A stretch of DNA of 64,000 nucleotides from Epithemia pelagica (GCA_946965045.2 OX337238.1:2108001-2172000), one strand, 5' to 3'. Numbered from the stretch's first letter, positions 11,937 to 22,328 are shown. The notes: generated by a model not told the origin, from the letters alone. Translations and numbers: made by a program.

Positions 11937-12715
11937 TGGGATTGTAGGTAGCTAGAGAGGCCACCTGGTACCTGGTGGGTACTCCTAGAGGTAGAGTAGA
12001 GAGGTAGATGGGACGGAAGGTGGCGTCTGTCTGTCGCATAACATTCGGAAGTAGAAGCGGTCGCGTATGGCGACGGGGCCACGCTCCTCGACGTCACAGA
12101 CACGGAGGACCCTTCGCTGTGATTGGTGCGTCGAATGGCCACGTCTGTAAAGGGTTCTGTACTCACCACGAGGGAGGGGCGATTCTGCGGTACGTGTGTG
12201 TCGAGCGTCGAGCCACCAAAGACATTAAAGTTGATGGAGGTTGTCATCCTCCTCCTCCTCCTCCTTTCCCGAGAGACACCACCCCAGCTGAGCTGAGAGC
12301 TGAGCGAGAGCCCTCTGGTGCTTCGCTCTATTGTTTGGTTGTTGCGTGTGTCTTCTGCCATCATTGGGATCTCCTCTTCTTCTCCCACAGAACAAAAGCA
12401 ATCATTCCCATCTGCTCGTTCTCAGCGCTACTGGAGGGGACAGATCGCCATCGTCTTGGGTTCTCTTACCAAAACAAAGAGGCGAGAAAGAGATCCAAGA
12501 TCATTGTTGCTCCCATCCTTGCGATTGCTCGTCTTACTTGCGCGAAACACAGCACCCTCTCCTACTCCTCAGTTGCAGTCATTTCTTTGTTGAGCGAGCG
12601 AGAGAGACACCCAAGTCCACCAACCACCAGTGTTCTGGCATCTCTGCGTTGCTGACAGAGTGCAGCCCTGCTTGTCCTTCCTCCTCAGACCACAAAATTG
12701 CTACTCCTAGCAACC
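11937..12715. other. 5' flank of the BioD-like gene
   Basis: This 779-bp stretch holds a CCTCCT run (12247-12265) and several overlapping polar frames on both strands, none recognisable. It probably contains the promoter and leader of the gene starting at 12716. Confidence 0.35.
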
Positions 12716-14467
12716 ATGAACCGAATACTCCTCGCTCGTGGTAGTTTTCCTTTCCGGATCACAACAATCCATCCATGTTTGGCACTTGGTGGTGGCAGCA
12801 GCAGCTGGACCCTTGATTCTAGCATGTCGATTCGTTCCGTTTCGTCGTCTTGCAGCAACAACAACTCCCATCCTTCCTCACACTCGGGTTTGGTTCCCCC
12901 CTCCAGCACAACCGCCAGTCGCCGTCGTCTTCAGTCCTTGGCGGCCTTGCGACGACCCCCCTCCGCACACGACAACCACAACACGAACCCATCACAACCA
13001 TCACCCTTGGAGAACAACCACCACCACCACAATCCTTCCCCATCCGTACAGACTCGTCGTCGTCGTCGACGACCCTTGTATATTTCGGCCACCCGTCAAC
13101 ATGTGGGCAAAACCACCACGTCCTTGGCCGTTGTGTCGGGCTTGCAAAAACGAGTGGGGAAAATTGGATTCATGAAACCTGTGGGCCAAAAAGCCTTGCA
13201 AGTCCACGAACAACAACAACCACAGGATCCGGACGACGACCCTCTCCACAACGACAACCACAACCACAACAAGGAGAAGGACGAACCGAATCCCATTTCC
13301 TGCGATAAGGATGCCGTCTTGATGAAACACTACTTTGGGTTGGATCATTTGCGCTATCAAGACATGAGCCCCGTCTTGATTCCCAAGGGTTATACCAAAC
13401 GCTTTGTTGATGGTCAAATTGCCTCGTCGGACCAACAAAGCAAGGTATTAAAGGCCTACGACCGGATTGCCCACGATTCTCATTTGGTGGTGTGTGAAGG
13501 AACGGGTCACACGGCGGTGGGCAGTTGTGTCCATGCCAGCAATGCCCAAGTGGCCAGTTGGTTGGGGGCCCGCATGGTCTTGGTGGCCAATGGAGGATTG
13601 GGTCATGCCTTGGATGAGCTGGAATTGAATCGAGCCTATTGCAATCAATTTGGTGTGGAATTGGCCGGCGTCATTATCAACAAGGTCCGACCCGACAAGT
13701 ACGAACAAACCAAACATTACTTGACCAAGGCCTTGCAAGATCAATGGGGTGGTGTTCCACTCTTGGGTGTCATTCCCGATCGACCCTTTTTGGGATGTCC
13801 GGCCATGGCCGATTTGGAAAAATTACTCGAGGGATCGCAACTGGTATCCGGACAGGCCCATCGATATCGGCATTATACGGTGCATGGAGGGGATTTGAAT
13901 CTGGTCGCCACTTCCCTCCAAGTCTTTTTGCGGAATATTCAAACCCGAACCGACAGCAATCGAACCCTTTATGTCTGTCATGCCAGTCGACACGAAATTT
14001 TGTTGGGATTCCTCATGGAATCGCAACGCTTTCTGCAGCAACAACAAGAACAATCAAGTACGAATACGTCTCCTCCGTGGGAAGCCGCCTTGATTGTGAC
14101 GGGGTGTGACGACCATCCACCCTGTCCCCAAGTGTTGGAAATGGTGGTGGATCATCCGCAAGCGCCACCCGTCTTGTTGGCCCCGCAATCCACGGCTCAA
14201 GTCTTGCAAGAATTGCATGCCTATACCCCCAAATTGTATTACGAAGATGGACATCGCGTCCATACCGCCATTTTACATTATGAATCCTATATTGATTTTG
14301 ACACCCTCTTGGAACAAACCGAAACCACCACCACCGAGGATGACGACCGGTCCACGACGACAACGACGACCAGTAGTACCACAGCCGTCGCAGCCTCAAG
14401 TGCCTCGCGTTCTCTCCCGCCCCCTCCATTGGAACAGGAGCAGTGGGTGGCGGCCATTCCTTCCTAA
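12716..14467 (+). CDS. BioD-like P-loop / DRTGG-domain protein (phosphotransacetylase N-terminal type)
   Basis: A single exon of 583 residues. The first ~110 residues are Ser/Arg/His-rich after MNRILLARG, as in an organelle transit peptide. Residues ~120-400 match the dethiobiotin-synthetase-like P-loop fold: Walker A in SATRQHVGKTTTS (around residues 123-135), FMKPVGQK, VVCEGTGHTAVGS and GVIINKV. A DRTGG-like regulatory domain follows (around residues 400-540; LYVCHASRHEILLGFL, ALIVTGC, PPVLLAP). This pair makes up the N-terminal half of long bacterial phosphate acetyltransferases and also occurs as a free protein; the transferase domain itself is absent here. The stop is at 14465. ATG 12716 is chosen because upstream codons in frame are not ATG. 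The role is uncertain: nucleotide-dependent regulation is plausible, true biotin synthesis is not shown. Confidence 0.75.
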   Translation: MNRILLARGSFPFRITTIHPCLALGGGSSSWTLDSSMSIRSVSSSCSNNNSHPSSHSGLVPPSSTTASRRRLQSLAALRRPPSAHDNHNTNPSQPSPLENNHHHHNPSPSVQTRRRRRRPLYISATRQHVGKTTTSLAVVSGLQKRVGKIGFMKPVGQKALQVHEQQQPQDPDDDPLHNDNHNHNKEKDEPNPISCDKDAVLMKHYFGLDHLRYQDMSPVLIPKGYTKRFVDGQIASSDQQSKVLKAYDRIAHDSHLVVCEGTGHTAVGSCVHASNAQVASWLGARMVLVANGGLGHALDELELNRAYCNQFGVELAGVIINKVRPDKYEQTKHYLTKALQDQWGGVPLLGVIPDRPFLGCPAMADLEKLLEGSQLVSGQAHRYRHYTVHGGDLNLVATSLQVFLRNIQTRTDSNRTLYVCHASRHEILLGFLMESQRFLQQQQEQSSTNTSPPWEAALIVTGCDDHPPCPQVLEMVVDHPQAPPVLLAPQSTAQVLQELHAYTPKLYYEDGHRVHTAILHYESYIDFDTLLEQTETTTTEDDDRSTTTTTTSSTTAVAASSASRSLPPPPLEQEQWVAAIPS

Positions 14468-15344
14468 AAGCAGCTACACCCCTGGGTCTGTGGCCGCAAC
14501 GAACAGAGTGATGATGATGATGATGATGGTCGCTTCCATCCAAGGGATGATGATTCCCAAACCAAGGCTGCCGAAAACGCGCCGTGTGAACGAGTCAGGA
14601 ACCCCACAACGATGGAACCCAGTGGATGTCGTCGTCCCTCTCCAGAACTATACAGCCACGGATCGCATGTAATATATATAAATATATTGGTACTAGATAT
14701 GTAAAGCGTGTTCCTCTTCTAGAGAGCACGACAGAAAAAACAAGTAGGAACTCCAAGAGAAAAAAGAGCCTCGAGACACAAACTTAAGGTAACACTCCTT
14801 CTGTGGGACTTGTCCACATTGTTGCAATGGATTCGTATTGGATGCGTCCACTCGCGGAGCAAAATGCTAGTGATGACGTGCCACAAAAGGACTCTGGGAT
14901 GAAACAACCGTTCTGTGAGGGACCGCCAATGCCAGACGGATTGTGTGCCCAACGTGTGGCAGGCATTGTCACGTCGAGGCAAGAGCCAAATTTGCCGAGT
15001 TGCTACATAGCTGCTGCTTTGATGGAATGCCAAGAGTGGCAAGGCAAAATGTGTGGAGGAAGAAACCAACTCATGGGAGGATCAGAGGATTGTTGTTGGA
15101 TGCAAAAGTCTTGAACTTGCCCATGCAGTCGGGATGATGCATGCAGTGTTGTTCTTTGAACGACTACAAAAGCAAGTCCTCCACTACATCTTGATGTACC
15201 CCTTCTAGTATCCTTTGTGCCTTTCGCATAAATGTCTCCAAAGTCTTTTGCTCGCTTTGTGTGTGTGACAAGGCTACTCCTACCTGAGACGAAGAGGCTT
15301 GAGCCAGTAGTAGTATGGTTCACGTGAAGAAGCAATCGAGAGTT
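14468..15344. other. Convergent intergenic region
   Basis: About 880 bp between the BioD-like gene (+) and the PP2A pseudogene (-). It includes a GATGAT microsatellite (14510-14528), an AT-rich patch at 14670-14690, and frames of up to ~115 codons on both strands (about 14719-15335) with no recognisable motif. Confidence 0.35.
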
Positions 15345-16301
15345 TTACAAAAAATATTCCGGTGTTTTGCCCAACTGGTTGGGTTCGCCCCGGAGCGGCG
15401 CCGGATCAAATTGAAGAAAGGTTGTTTGATGCGTGTCTTCGTCCACTTCCATCATGGCCGCTTGATTGCCACAGCGGTAGCAATAATTGGGGGCCGAAAA
15501 GACAGTGACCAAGGATTTTTCGTGGCACCAACTGTATCCTTCCATGACCAATTGATGAGCCCGGACCACCGTGGACAAGCCGTTGCAGTGCGTAAAGGCT
15601 TGCGTCACGTCGGCGCCAAACCAAGTCACACATGGCTCCTTCGTGAGGGACTTCTTGGATCCGATCCAATTCTCGCACGTGATCGAGTGTATCGAGCGAC
15701 GGCGACAAGCCGTCGTGGGGAAAAAAGATACTGGATTCAATCAAGGCGGACAATGGCAAGTAATCAAACAAATCGGTAAACATTTTCCAAACATTGCCGA
15801 TCCATATTTCCGCAAGCATTCATCGTAAAAGCCATAGACTTGGGTGATTTGTCGACTTTCGTGATTTCCCCGAATCATGTACACGCGTTGCGGATATCGG
15901 ACCTTGTAACAGGTCACCAATTGCACCGTTTCGACACTATAGTAGCCTCGATCCACGTAATCTCCCAAGAACAAATAATTGGTATCCGGCGGGGCGCCAC
16001 CAATCTGAAAGAGTTCCATCAAATCGTGCTATTGTCCGTGCACGTTGCTTTCATTGAAAAAGACCTCCCGTGCCATGTCGCACAACAGTTTAACTTCAGC
16101 TTCAGTCAAGGGGGTCCCCAAACGGAGTTTGGACAACCAAGCCTCCAAGTCATTTGTACTGGCCGTCGGCGTCGGGGTGGTGCTTGTTGTCTTGCTCCAA
16201 GAACCCTTCGCGAGTGATGGCGGGGCATTGGACGAGGAACTACTACTGCTCGAGACTGACGACGATGTAACGTCGGGCTCACTGTCCTCCATGGTAGTCA
16301 T
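15345..16301 (-). pseudogene. PP2A catalytic-subunit-like pseudogene
   Basis: The three minus-strand frames together spell most of a PP2A catalytic subunit: [79 protein letters not shown] and a C-terminal PEYFL. Four lesions are visible. The segment with the first metal-binding G-D-x-H motif is missing near 16035. An in-frame TAG lies at 16029-16031. One base is lost near 15790. The segment between CDLVW and FGADVTQ is missing near 15617. Both deletions have short repeats at their edges (GTGCAC and TTTGG), as in microhomology-mediated loss. No intron is seen, so a retrocopy is possible. The Ser-rich N-terminal extension (about 60 residues) is unusual for PP2A. Confidence 0.85.
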
Positions 16302-16377
16302 CTCCGTCTTGCTCCATCATTGTATCCATGCACGTTCCAGGTAGCTCATGTTTTGTCGGAGCAATGAAACGACAGAA

Positions 16378-16424
16378 AACCCGGATTTGACGTCATATTT
16401 CCGGGTTCTTCGTGACGTGTCACG
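16378..16424. promoter_or_regulatory. CRE-like TGACGTCA in a hairpin, plus a second palindrome
   Basis: An inverted repeat (AACCCGGA 16378-16385 / TCCGGGTT 16400-16407) encloses a perfect CRE palindrome TGACGTCA (16388-16395). A second palindrome CGTGACGTGTCACG follows (16411-16424). They lie 77-123 bp upstream of the PP2A pseudogene start. CO2/cAMP-responsive elements with a TGACGT core are known in diatom promoters; function here is inferred. The same motifs recur in the duplicated copy, with TGACGTCA at 33323-33330. Confidence 0.45.
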
Positions 16425-16503
16425 CTCCAGGTTTGGTTTTGTAATTTGTAAATGCTATAGGGTCAGCCTCAAGAGTCCAAAGAGAACAGAGAAAGAGAGA
16501 AAG

Positions 16504-16821
16504 TGTTGGAAGGAGGGCTGAGGTTCGTCTTCAACGATCCGGTGCTCTTCTACAGAGGTGCGCTGTGTTTCCTTTAGAAATCACTTGCTATTACTCTCGT
16601 TACGTTTTAACTCAATAGAATGAGATCGTTTGACGATCTCCGCGTAGGACGGTTTCGTCCATGACACCTTCTCATCTGGGCATGACACCTTCTTACCTGG
16701 GCCACTCAGTACGTCACTGTTTTCTTCCTGCTTGGGATTGTCATTGGGATTTCGTTCATCGTTGAGGGTTGACGGCAAGACCGTTCCCTTTGTTGGTCCT
16801 TCTTCGTCTCCTTTTTCAACA
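16504..16821 (-). repeat. TE1 3' LTR
   Basis: 318 bp, TG...CA. It contains the last ~80 codons of the polyprotein and its stop (16581). It also holds two small hairpins, GAGATCGT-TTG-ACGATCTC (16622-16640) and GGACG-GTTT-CGTCC (16647-16660), and a 21-bp near-duplicate (16661-16702). Confidence 0.95.
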
Positions 16822-19800
16822 CGCTCCTCCAACATAGGAGCGGTCTTGTCCTTTAGTGTGTTGATGTGCTTATGACCCAGAAGCACGTCACGAAATTTTC
16901 GAAACAGGGCTCCTTGTAATGGTTTGGTATAAAAATCGGCCAACATTTGTTCCGTTGGACAGTAAAAGATTTCAATATTCTCTTGTTCGACACGATCCTT
17001 GATGAAGAAGAAGCGTATGTCAATGTGCCGGGATTGCTTCCCGGCGGACCGCAGTCCATTTTTCTCAAGTCGGATTGCGCTCTGATTATCTTGCGCGAAA
17101 GTGCTTTTGACGTCATAACCTTGTTCGGCTAAGAAGCGTTTAGCCCATATGGTGTTGGGTAGGTAGTCACTCGCACCAACAACTTCTGCCTCGGTGGAGC
17201 TTTTGGTATTAAGCTTTTGCTTTCGGGACTTCGTCACCAGTGCTCCTCGTCCGAGTGACATGACACCACCCGTGTGGCTTTTCATATCGGAGTGGATCGC
17301 GTACGATGCGTCGACCCAGGTCACTAAGTTCCGAACGTCGTCGGCGGCGAGGATGTAGGTGAGGTCTCTTGTTCCATGTAAGTATTCAAGGACGCGCTTG
17401 AGCTTCATGCGGTCCTGCTCGGTGCATGTGCTCACACGTGTGGTGAGGAAAGCAATGGCTGTCTGGATATCTGATCGTGCGCGTGTTGACATATACAGGA
17501 GTTTCGCCGTGATGCTATGAAACATATCGGCCTTCTCTTTTGGCAGTTTCATAGCCGTATGATTGACCTCAAAAAGATCCTTCTTGGCTGGAGTTGGTGC
17601 CGTGTTGGTGATTGGTTCGTCGAAAGCCGCGATTGCCTCATCGATGTACTGTTCCATTTTTAATTCGACTGTTCCGTCACCCTTGAATGCGATGTTCATG
17701 CCTAGGTACGTGTGTTCGTTTCCACGTGTTACCGTCATTTTTTCAAAACGGCGTTCCAATTCCTTGATGATGTCCGTCACGACCTCGCTTTGTACGTGTG
17801 ATATCTTCAAATCATCCACGTACCACGCAATGGTTGCTTGTGTTCCGTTGATCATGGCGTTGGCTACGCACTGTTCGTAGGGGTTAACTTCAAAACCCAT
17901 TTCTTCTAGTGCACCAAGGAGCATCTCATACCACAGCAGTGCTGACCGAACACAGCCGTATAACGCCTTGTTTAGTCTCACGTAGATCACCTTCTTTCCG
18001 TTCTCAAAAGTAACGTATTGCTTATACTCCTCATTCATCTTGCAAAAAACATCGACCACGGGTCCCTCTAGCTTCATCAGAACAAAGTCAGGCATGAGTG
18101 CCTTCAGATAGGCTCCCGCGATGTCGGCTGTTGCGACGTCCCGACGCTCGATGGCGTCTATCATGAGTGTGAACATTAGTCCATCGCTAGACAATGCCGG
18201 AGACGCGATTGAGCCTTTGTCATATTTGTCGCGTTGTGGGCGTCCGTCGGCACAGCTGCGCCCCTTGATCTTTCCACATCTTTTCTCTTTGATGAGGTTT
18301 ACAGAACGAAGCGCCTCGCGCTTCTGTTCTCTTGTCAGCTCATGTGCATGTTTGGGATCGAAGACTGCTTGTTCATCCAACTGCAGAAATTCCTTGAGGA
18401 GCGCGTCGATGGCTGGTTGTCCGTACCTTTTGATGCCCGCAGCGGCACTCATTTGGGTCAGCATGACCTCGCGCTGTATTTTTTGTGTGGCATTCGCGAT
18501 GCTGGGGCGGTTTGGCTGAATGTACTTGCTCGTCGCCAAATCCCACGCGTTGTTTTTGTTGATTTCCTTCATTGTTGCTTCGGGCAAGAAGCGGGCTGCA
18601 ACTTGTGCTAGCGCAAAATGCAGGTATTGATGGTCGTACCTGTGCTCATAGGACCTCTCACGGTCCACACGCAGGTTGTAGACACCCGCGTTGTTTTCTT
18701 GTGTGGCAGAGTCTTCCTGCGCTCCTGGCTCTTGCGCTCCTTCTTCTTGCGTGTCTACATCTTCCTGCGGGAACAGGGGTTCGCTATTATTGTCGGCTTC
18801 TTCCTCGAGCACTATCTCCATGGTTTCGTCAGCGTTGTCGCTGGCTCCCTCTTCACTCTCGCTCACTTCCGCCACCTCTGCCACTAATGCGTCTTGATCG
18901 TTTTGTTCCGGTGGTTGGTGATCGTCATGTACGTCTTCATCTTGTTGTTGCACGTCGTTTGGTGGTGCTGGTGGCTCATGTACCATTGCCTCGTCTGCCG
19001 GCGCGTCTTCTTGTTGTGTCCCAATGTCGCCGTCGTCGGTATCCTCGACGTCGGCGTCGTCATCGGGGACCTCGTCGTTTGGGCCCCATTCAAAAAGTAG
19101 GTTTCCACCTGTTATTTCCTTCTGTCGTTGGGCTTGGGCCATCTGGTGTACGCGCTCGATAACGTCGGACGTGATGGGCAGTGGTGTCCACTGGTTTCGT
19201 GCCAACTTTCTCCCAGTGGTGAGGGACATGAAAGGGTAGCTTCCTTGTTCGTTTCCAGTCGGGTTCAACGCGATGGCACCGGTCGTTCGGGCGGCGTTCG
19301 TGTTACTTGGTGTGTTGTCTTCAAACACCTGGGCGTACTGTCCAAACTCGATCTTCATCTTCGAATAGTCCGGGTCAGGCAGACCGGTCACAATCTTGCG
19401 TGGACTTTCCGTGGGACTGATACCGCCGATTGCACTGGGAAGCTGGTTAAGCGACTTGATCGCATGTATCACGAGTTCCTTGACAATAATGACTGGGTAC
19501 GACCTATACGGGAGTCCGTGAACTGTGGAGCGCACGCGCTCCTTGATTGTTCGCACGGATCGTTCTACGTCGCCCACGTGATCGTCTTGCGCAGCCACGT
19601 TGAGATGGATGGGGAGGAGACGATTCCTGAGCGGTTCGAATTGTAGGTCGGCGTGTAGGTCGCTGACGACGAAACCACGTGTCCGGTACATCTGCAAGAT
19701 TCCCTGTAGGTCGTTCATGATGTGTGATGCGCTGGGGTTCCCACTGGTGTTCATGGCAGTAATTGTGCGAAATTTGATGTGGCGAGCAATGGTATGAAGG

Positions 19801-21812
19801 AAAGGAAGGCCTTGTACGAAGAGTACGTCGGCACACAAAGTGAGTTGTCCGTGGGCGTCTTTGATGGAGGGGGAAACCGGAGTCGGGGTTATGCTGGGAA
19901 CGTGAGTGGATTTACGCTTCGTTGTTTTGCCTTTGAGGGCTGCAACGTCCGGCCCGTAGATGATAAGGGCGCGCTTGGCGTCGTCGGAGGTGACGGGGGA
20001 GTTGCGGATGAGGTTGTTCTTGAGGGCGCTTTCGAAATCGCGCTGCGAAGGTCGACCAAGTAGACGATATAGGCGTCGGGCTTGTTGCGCTCCTTCGACC
20101 TCGCGGGGGGAGAAAGAAGCGGCGTTGGCCGACACGGTGGACACAAAGGTGAGGGGCACGGCCGATGGAGCGGCGGTGTCGTGAACATAAAGGCCACTTT
20201 TGACCTCGTGGAAAACCAGGGGCGGCTTGTCGGTACGGTGGACGAGGAAAGACGCGTCACCAGCGGAGTCCATGGTGACACGACACACGCGACGGACGGC
20301 GGCAAGCGACAAGATGTTGGCAATAGAATCCGGATTGAACCAGACGGTGCCGAAATTGGGGACGTCGCCGACGAGATGGGAGGTTTGCGAGCCACCGTTG
20401 GTGTGGACTGTCATGGCGTTAGCGCTGGGGCGAATGTTCATGAGGAGAGACCGATTACAAAAAACAGAAACGGTAGACTGGCTGTCCAAGAGCACCCAAG
20501 ACTTCGGAAGGGAGACGGCAGCTTGTGCAAAACTGAAACCGGACGAGGTCGTGGACTGGAGCAACTGGAGCTCGTCGGGGGAAACTGGACAGCCGTTGGC
20601 ATAATGGCCGAAGCCCTTGCAACGATAACACTTCACGTTTTCGTGCAAAATACCGTCGGTGCCAGGAACAGGAAGCCCATTCTGGACGAACTGGAGGCCA
20701 TCGCTGGTGGCGGGTGCTCCCGAAGACGCTCCGGATGAGGAGGAGGCGTTCTCTGAGGCAGGCTGGGAAGGAGAGGCAGGCTGGGAAGGAGTGGTTACCT
20801 TGGGTGGCCGATAACTGACCAGGAGGGAGTATGCACTGGCCAAATCCCTGGGATATTGATCCGTGTTGCGACTATGTTGGTTCTCGAGATCAACGAGGAG
20901 GCCACCGAAACGCTTTCCGTCGGCATTGTGTAAAAACTGGATTGCAAGGAGTCTATCCTTGGCCGCGCGTGCGAATTCGAGTTCACCGGTTAACTCATCG
21001 TCCTCTTCTTCCACCATGGTAAGAAGGCCGGGATCGGCGCCAACCTGGCCGCCGTAATGCTCAAGAACATCAACGTTATAGCGAAAATGTTGTAAGTAAT
21101 CGGAAAGGGACTCTCCTGGACCCTGTCGGTAGCTATAGAAATTTGCCAGCGCATCACGCAGCGACAAAGGGTAGTAGCGTTTCTCTTCGAAACGGTGACG
21201 AATGCCTTTGATCTCCTTGAGGAGCCAGGCACAGTCATTGCGTCGCTCACGCTCCTTGAACTCGTCCAGACCCTGCAACTTAGCCTTCATTGCTTCCGAA
21301 CACTGGCCCCAGATTACTGCAAAGATGGCACGTAGATTGCCATTGAGCTCGTGTTGACGAGTTACACAGAGTTGGCATTCCTTCTCGAACATGGCAATGC
21401 GGACTCGACTCGTCTCATCTTCAGGGGGTTCCGTGGGTTCCTCAATCGTTGGGTTCTCGAGATTGCGAGTGAGGGTGACTAGGTCGTCAGGGTACTTCAA
21501 CTCCTTCGCTATATACGCGCCGAGGGCCTCAATCGTCTTCGCGAACTGTCGCTTGTCGTCGCATTCAGCGAATACTTGGAAAACGTGCCCATTCATTTCA
21601 GACGTGTCGCCTTTAAACTTCGCCTTGCCCTGACCTCTTGTGCCACCACTTCCACCGTTGTTATTGCGGCGTCCTCGACCACCGCGGCCGTTGCGTCCAC
21701 CCCGCCGGTTACCGTTACCACCATTAGACGATTGTCCGCTCGTGGTACTGCCACCGTTCGAGGTCGCTCCTTCTGAGGGGGGCGCCTGCGATTGAGGTGA
21801 TGTACTCATCAC
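16581..21812 (-). CDS. TE1 Gag-Pol polyprotein
   Basis: A single uninterrupted frame of 1743 residues from ATG 21812. In order: a basic Gly/Asn/Arg-rich N-terminus, a gag domain, a CCHC zinc knuckle (CYRCKGFGHYANGC, about residue 392), an aspartic-protease-like site with the variant LLDSQSTV (about 440), an integrase region, an acidic spacer, reverse transcriptase with YVDD (about 1329), and RNase H (TKSSTEAE, about 1534). Gag and Pol are in one frame with no stop or shift between them, so proteolysis or other control must set their ratio. The last ~80 residues are read from the 3' LTR. The whole frame appears intact, so this copy may be autonomous. Confidence 0.93.
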   Translation of the reverse strand: MMSTSPQSQAPPSEGATSNGGSTTSGQSSNGGNGNRRGGRNGRGGRGRRNNNGGSGGTRGQGKAKFKGDTSEMNGHVFQVFAECDDKRQFAKTIEALGAYIAKELKYPDDLVTLTRNLENPTIEEPTEPPEDETSRVRIAMFEKECQLCVTRQHELNGNLRAIFAVIWGQCSEAMKAKLQGLDEFKERERRNDCAWLLKEIKGIRHRFEEKRYYPLSLRDALANFYSYRQGPGESLSDYLQHFRYNVDVLEHYGGQVGADPGLLTMVEEEDDELTGELEFARAAKDRLLAIQFLHNADGKRFGGLLVDLENQHSRNTDQYPRDLASAYSLLVSYRPPKVTTPSQPASPSQPASENASSSSGASSGAPATSDGLQFVQNGLPVPGTDGILHENVKCYRCKGFGHYANGCPVSPDELQLLQSTTSSGFSFAQAAVSLPKSWVLLDSQSTVSVFCNRSLLMNIRPSANAMTVHTNGGSQTSHLVGDVPNFGTVWFNPDSIANILSLAAVRRVCRVTMDSAGDASFLVHRTDKPPLVFHEVKSGLYVHDTAAPSAVPLTFVSTVSANAASFSPREVEGAQQARRLYRLLGRPSQRDFESALKNNLIRNSPVTSDDAKRALIIYGPDVAALKGKTTKRKSTHVPSITPTPVSPSIKDAHGQLTLCADVLFVQGLPFLHTIARHIKFRTITAMNTSGNPSASHIMNDLQGILQMYRTRGFVVSDLHADLQFEPLRNRLLPIHLNVAAQDDHVGDVERSVRTIKERVRSTVHGLPYRSYPVIIVKELVIHAIKSLNQLPSAIGGISPTESPRKIVTGLPDPDYSKMKIEFGQYAQVFEDNTPSNTNAARTTGAIALNPTGNEQGSYPFMSLTTGRKLARNQWTPLPITSDVIERVHQMAQAQRQKEITGGNLLFEWGPNDEVPDDDADVEDTDDGDIGTQQEDAPADEAMVHEPPAPPNDVQQQDEDVHDDHQPPEQNDQDALVAEVAEVSESEEGASDNADETMEIVLEEEADNNSEPLFPQEDVDTQEEGAQEPGAQEDSATQENNAGVYNLRVDRERSYEHRYDHQYLHFALAQVAARFLPEATMKEINKNNAWDLATSKYIQPNRPSIANATQKIQREVMLTQMSAAAGIKRYGQPAIDALLKEFLQLDEQAVFDPKHAHELTREQKREALRSVNLIKEKRCGKIKGRSCADGRPQRDKYDKGSIASPALSSDGLMFTLMIDAIERRDVATADIAGAYLKALMPDFVLMKLEGPVVDVFCKMNEEYKQYVTFENGKKVIYVRLNKALYGCVRSALLWYEMLLGALEEMGFEVNPYEQCVANAMINGTQATIAWYVDDLKISHVQSEVVTDIIKELERRFEKMTVTRGNEHTYLGMNIAFKGDGTVELKMEQYIDEAIAAFDEPITNTAPTPAKKDLFEVNHTAMKLPKEKADMFHSITAKLLYMSTRARSDIQTAIAFLTTRVSTCTEQDRMKLKRVLEYLHGTRDLTYILAADDVRNLVTWVDASYAIHSDMKSHTGGVMSLGRGALVTKSRKQKLNTKSSTEAEVVGASDYLPNTIWAKRFLAEQGYDVKSTFAQDNQSAIRLEKNGLRSAGKQSRHIDIRFFFIKDRVEQENIEIFYCPTEQMLADFYTKPLQGALFRKFRDVLLGHKHINTLKDKTAPMLEERVEKGDEEGPTKGTVLPSTLNDERNPNDNPKQEENSDVLSGPGKKVSCPDEKVSWTKPSYAEIVKRSHSIELKRNESNSK

Positions 21813-22269
21813 GGGCCCTCGTCAACAATGCAACGTTCTTCCTGTCCCGTTGTATGTGTCTACCGGTGTCGGTGTAAATGTAGACCCAGTTTCCCGCTGT
21901 CTTGTAAGTCACACCCGTGTGATCCCTTCGGGTGGACACTCCTCCTTCGACCTCTGGTGGTACCGGGTTGAGTATCTCAACAGCGTCGCCTGGGTTAAAA
22001 CGCCGCACACTGATATTCCGACCCCAAAGACTCTGATCTGCCCGTGGGTGGTGTGGACTAAGTCTTCCTTGTGTGCGGTCAGCACGAGAATCCTCTGCTG
22101 TCTCTTCTTGGTGTTGTGGTTCTTGGTTCGTCGCGTTTGGCGCGGTCGGTGATGTGAGTCTCTCCACCTCTCGAAGGGAAGACAGACGATCAAGGAGCAC
22201 TACTTGCTCAGCGGCTAGCTCTTGGAGACAGAAAAGGATGTCTTCAATGTCGTCGTCTTGTGCAGCCAT
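21724..22269 (-). CDS. TE1 accessory ORF B with SH3/chromo-like barrel
   Basis: ATG 22269 opens 181 residues and overlaps the start of gag-pol by 89 bases in another frame. The N-terminal half is acidic and helical (IEDILFCLQELAAEQVVLL). The second half has the pattern of a small beta barrel: VRRFNPGDAVEILNP, TGVTYKTAGNWVYIYTDTG, then IQRDRKNVALL. This resembles the 'GD-V-I-NP...G-V...W-V-I-T--G--I-R--KN' repeats seen in chromatin- or nucleic-acid-binding barrels. The position 5' of gag suggests a separate small protein; function is unknown. Confidence 0.6.
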   Translation of the reverse strand: MAAQDDDIEDILFCLQELAAEQVVLLDRLSSLREVERLTSPTAPNATNQEPQHQEETAEDSRADRTQGRLSPHHPRADQSLWGRNISVRRFNPGDAVEILNPVPPEVEGGVSTRRDHTGVTYKTAGNWVYIYTDTGRHIQRDRKNVALLTRARDEYITSIAGAPLRRSDLERWQYHERTIV

Positions 22270-22328
22270 AAAACGTCAGGAAACAATGCAATGACGCGTG
22301 GGGGTTCAGGAAGTGCCTATGTAATCGA

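Noticed and set aside
11831-12388. 185-codon minus-strand frame as a divergent gene
   Set aside because: Simple Ser/Arg/Pro-rich composition, overlaps the MITE-like element, and has no recognised motif.
14719-15335. Frames of about 100 codons on both strands
   Set aside because: No motif, no start context of note, and they lie between two convergent gene ends.
18234-20738. Several open frames on the plus strand opposite TE1 gag-pol
   Set aside because: They are low-complexity antisense translations of the intact minus-strand polyprotein with no recognisable domains.
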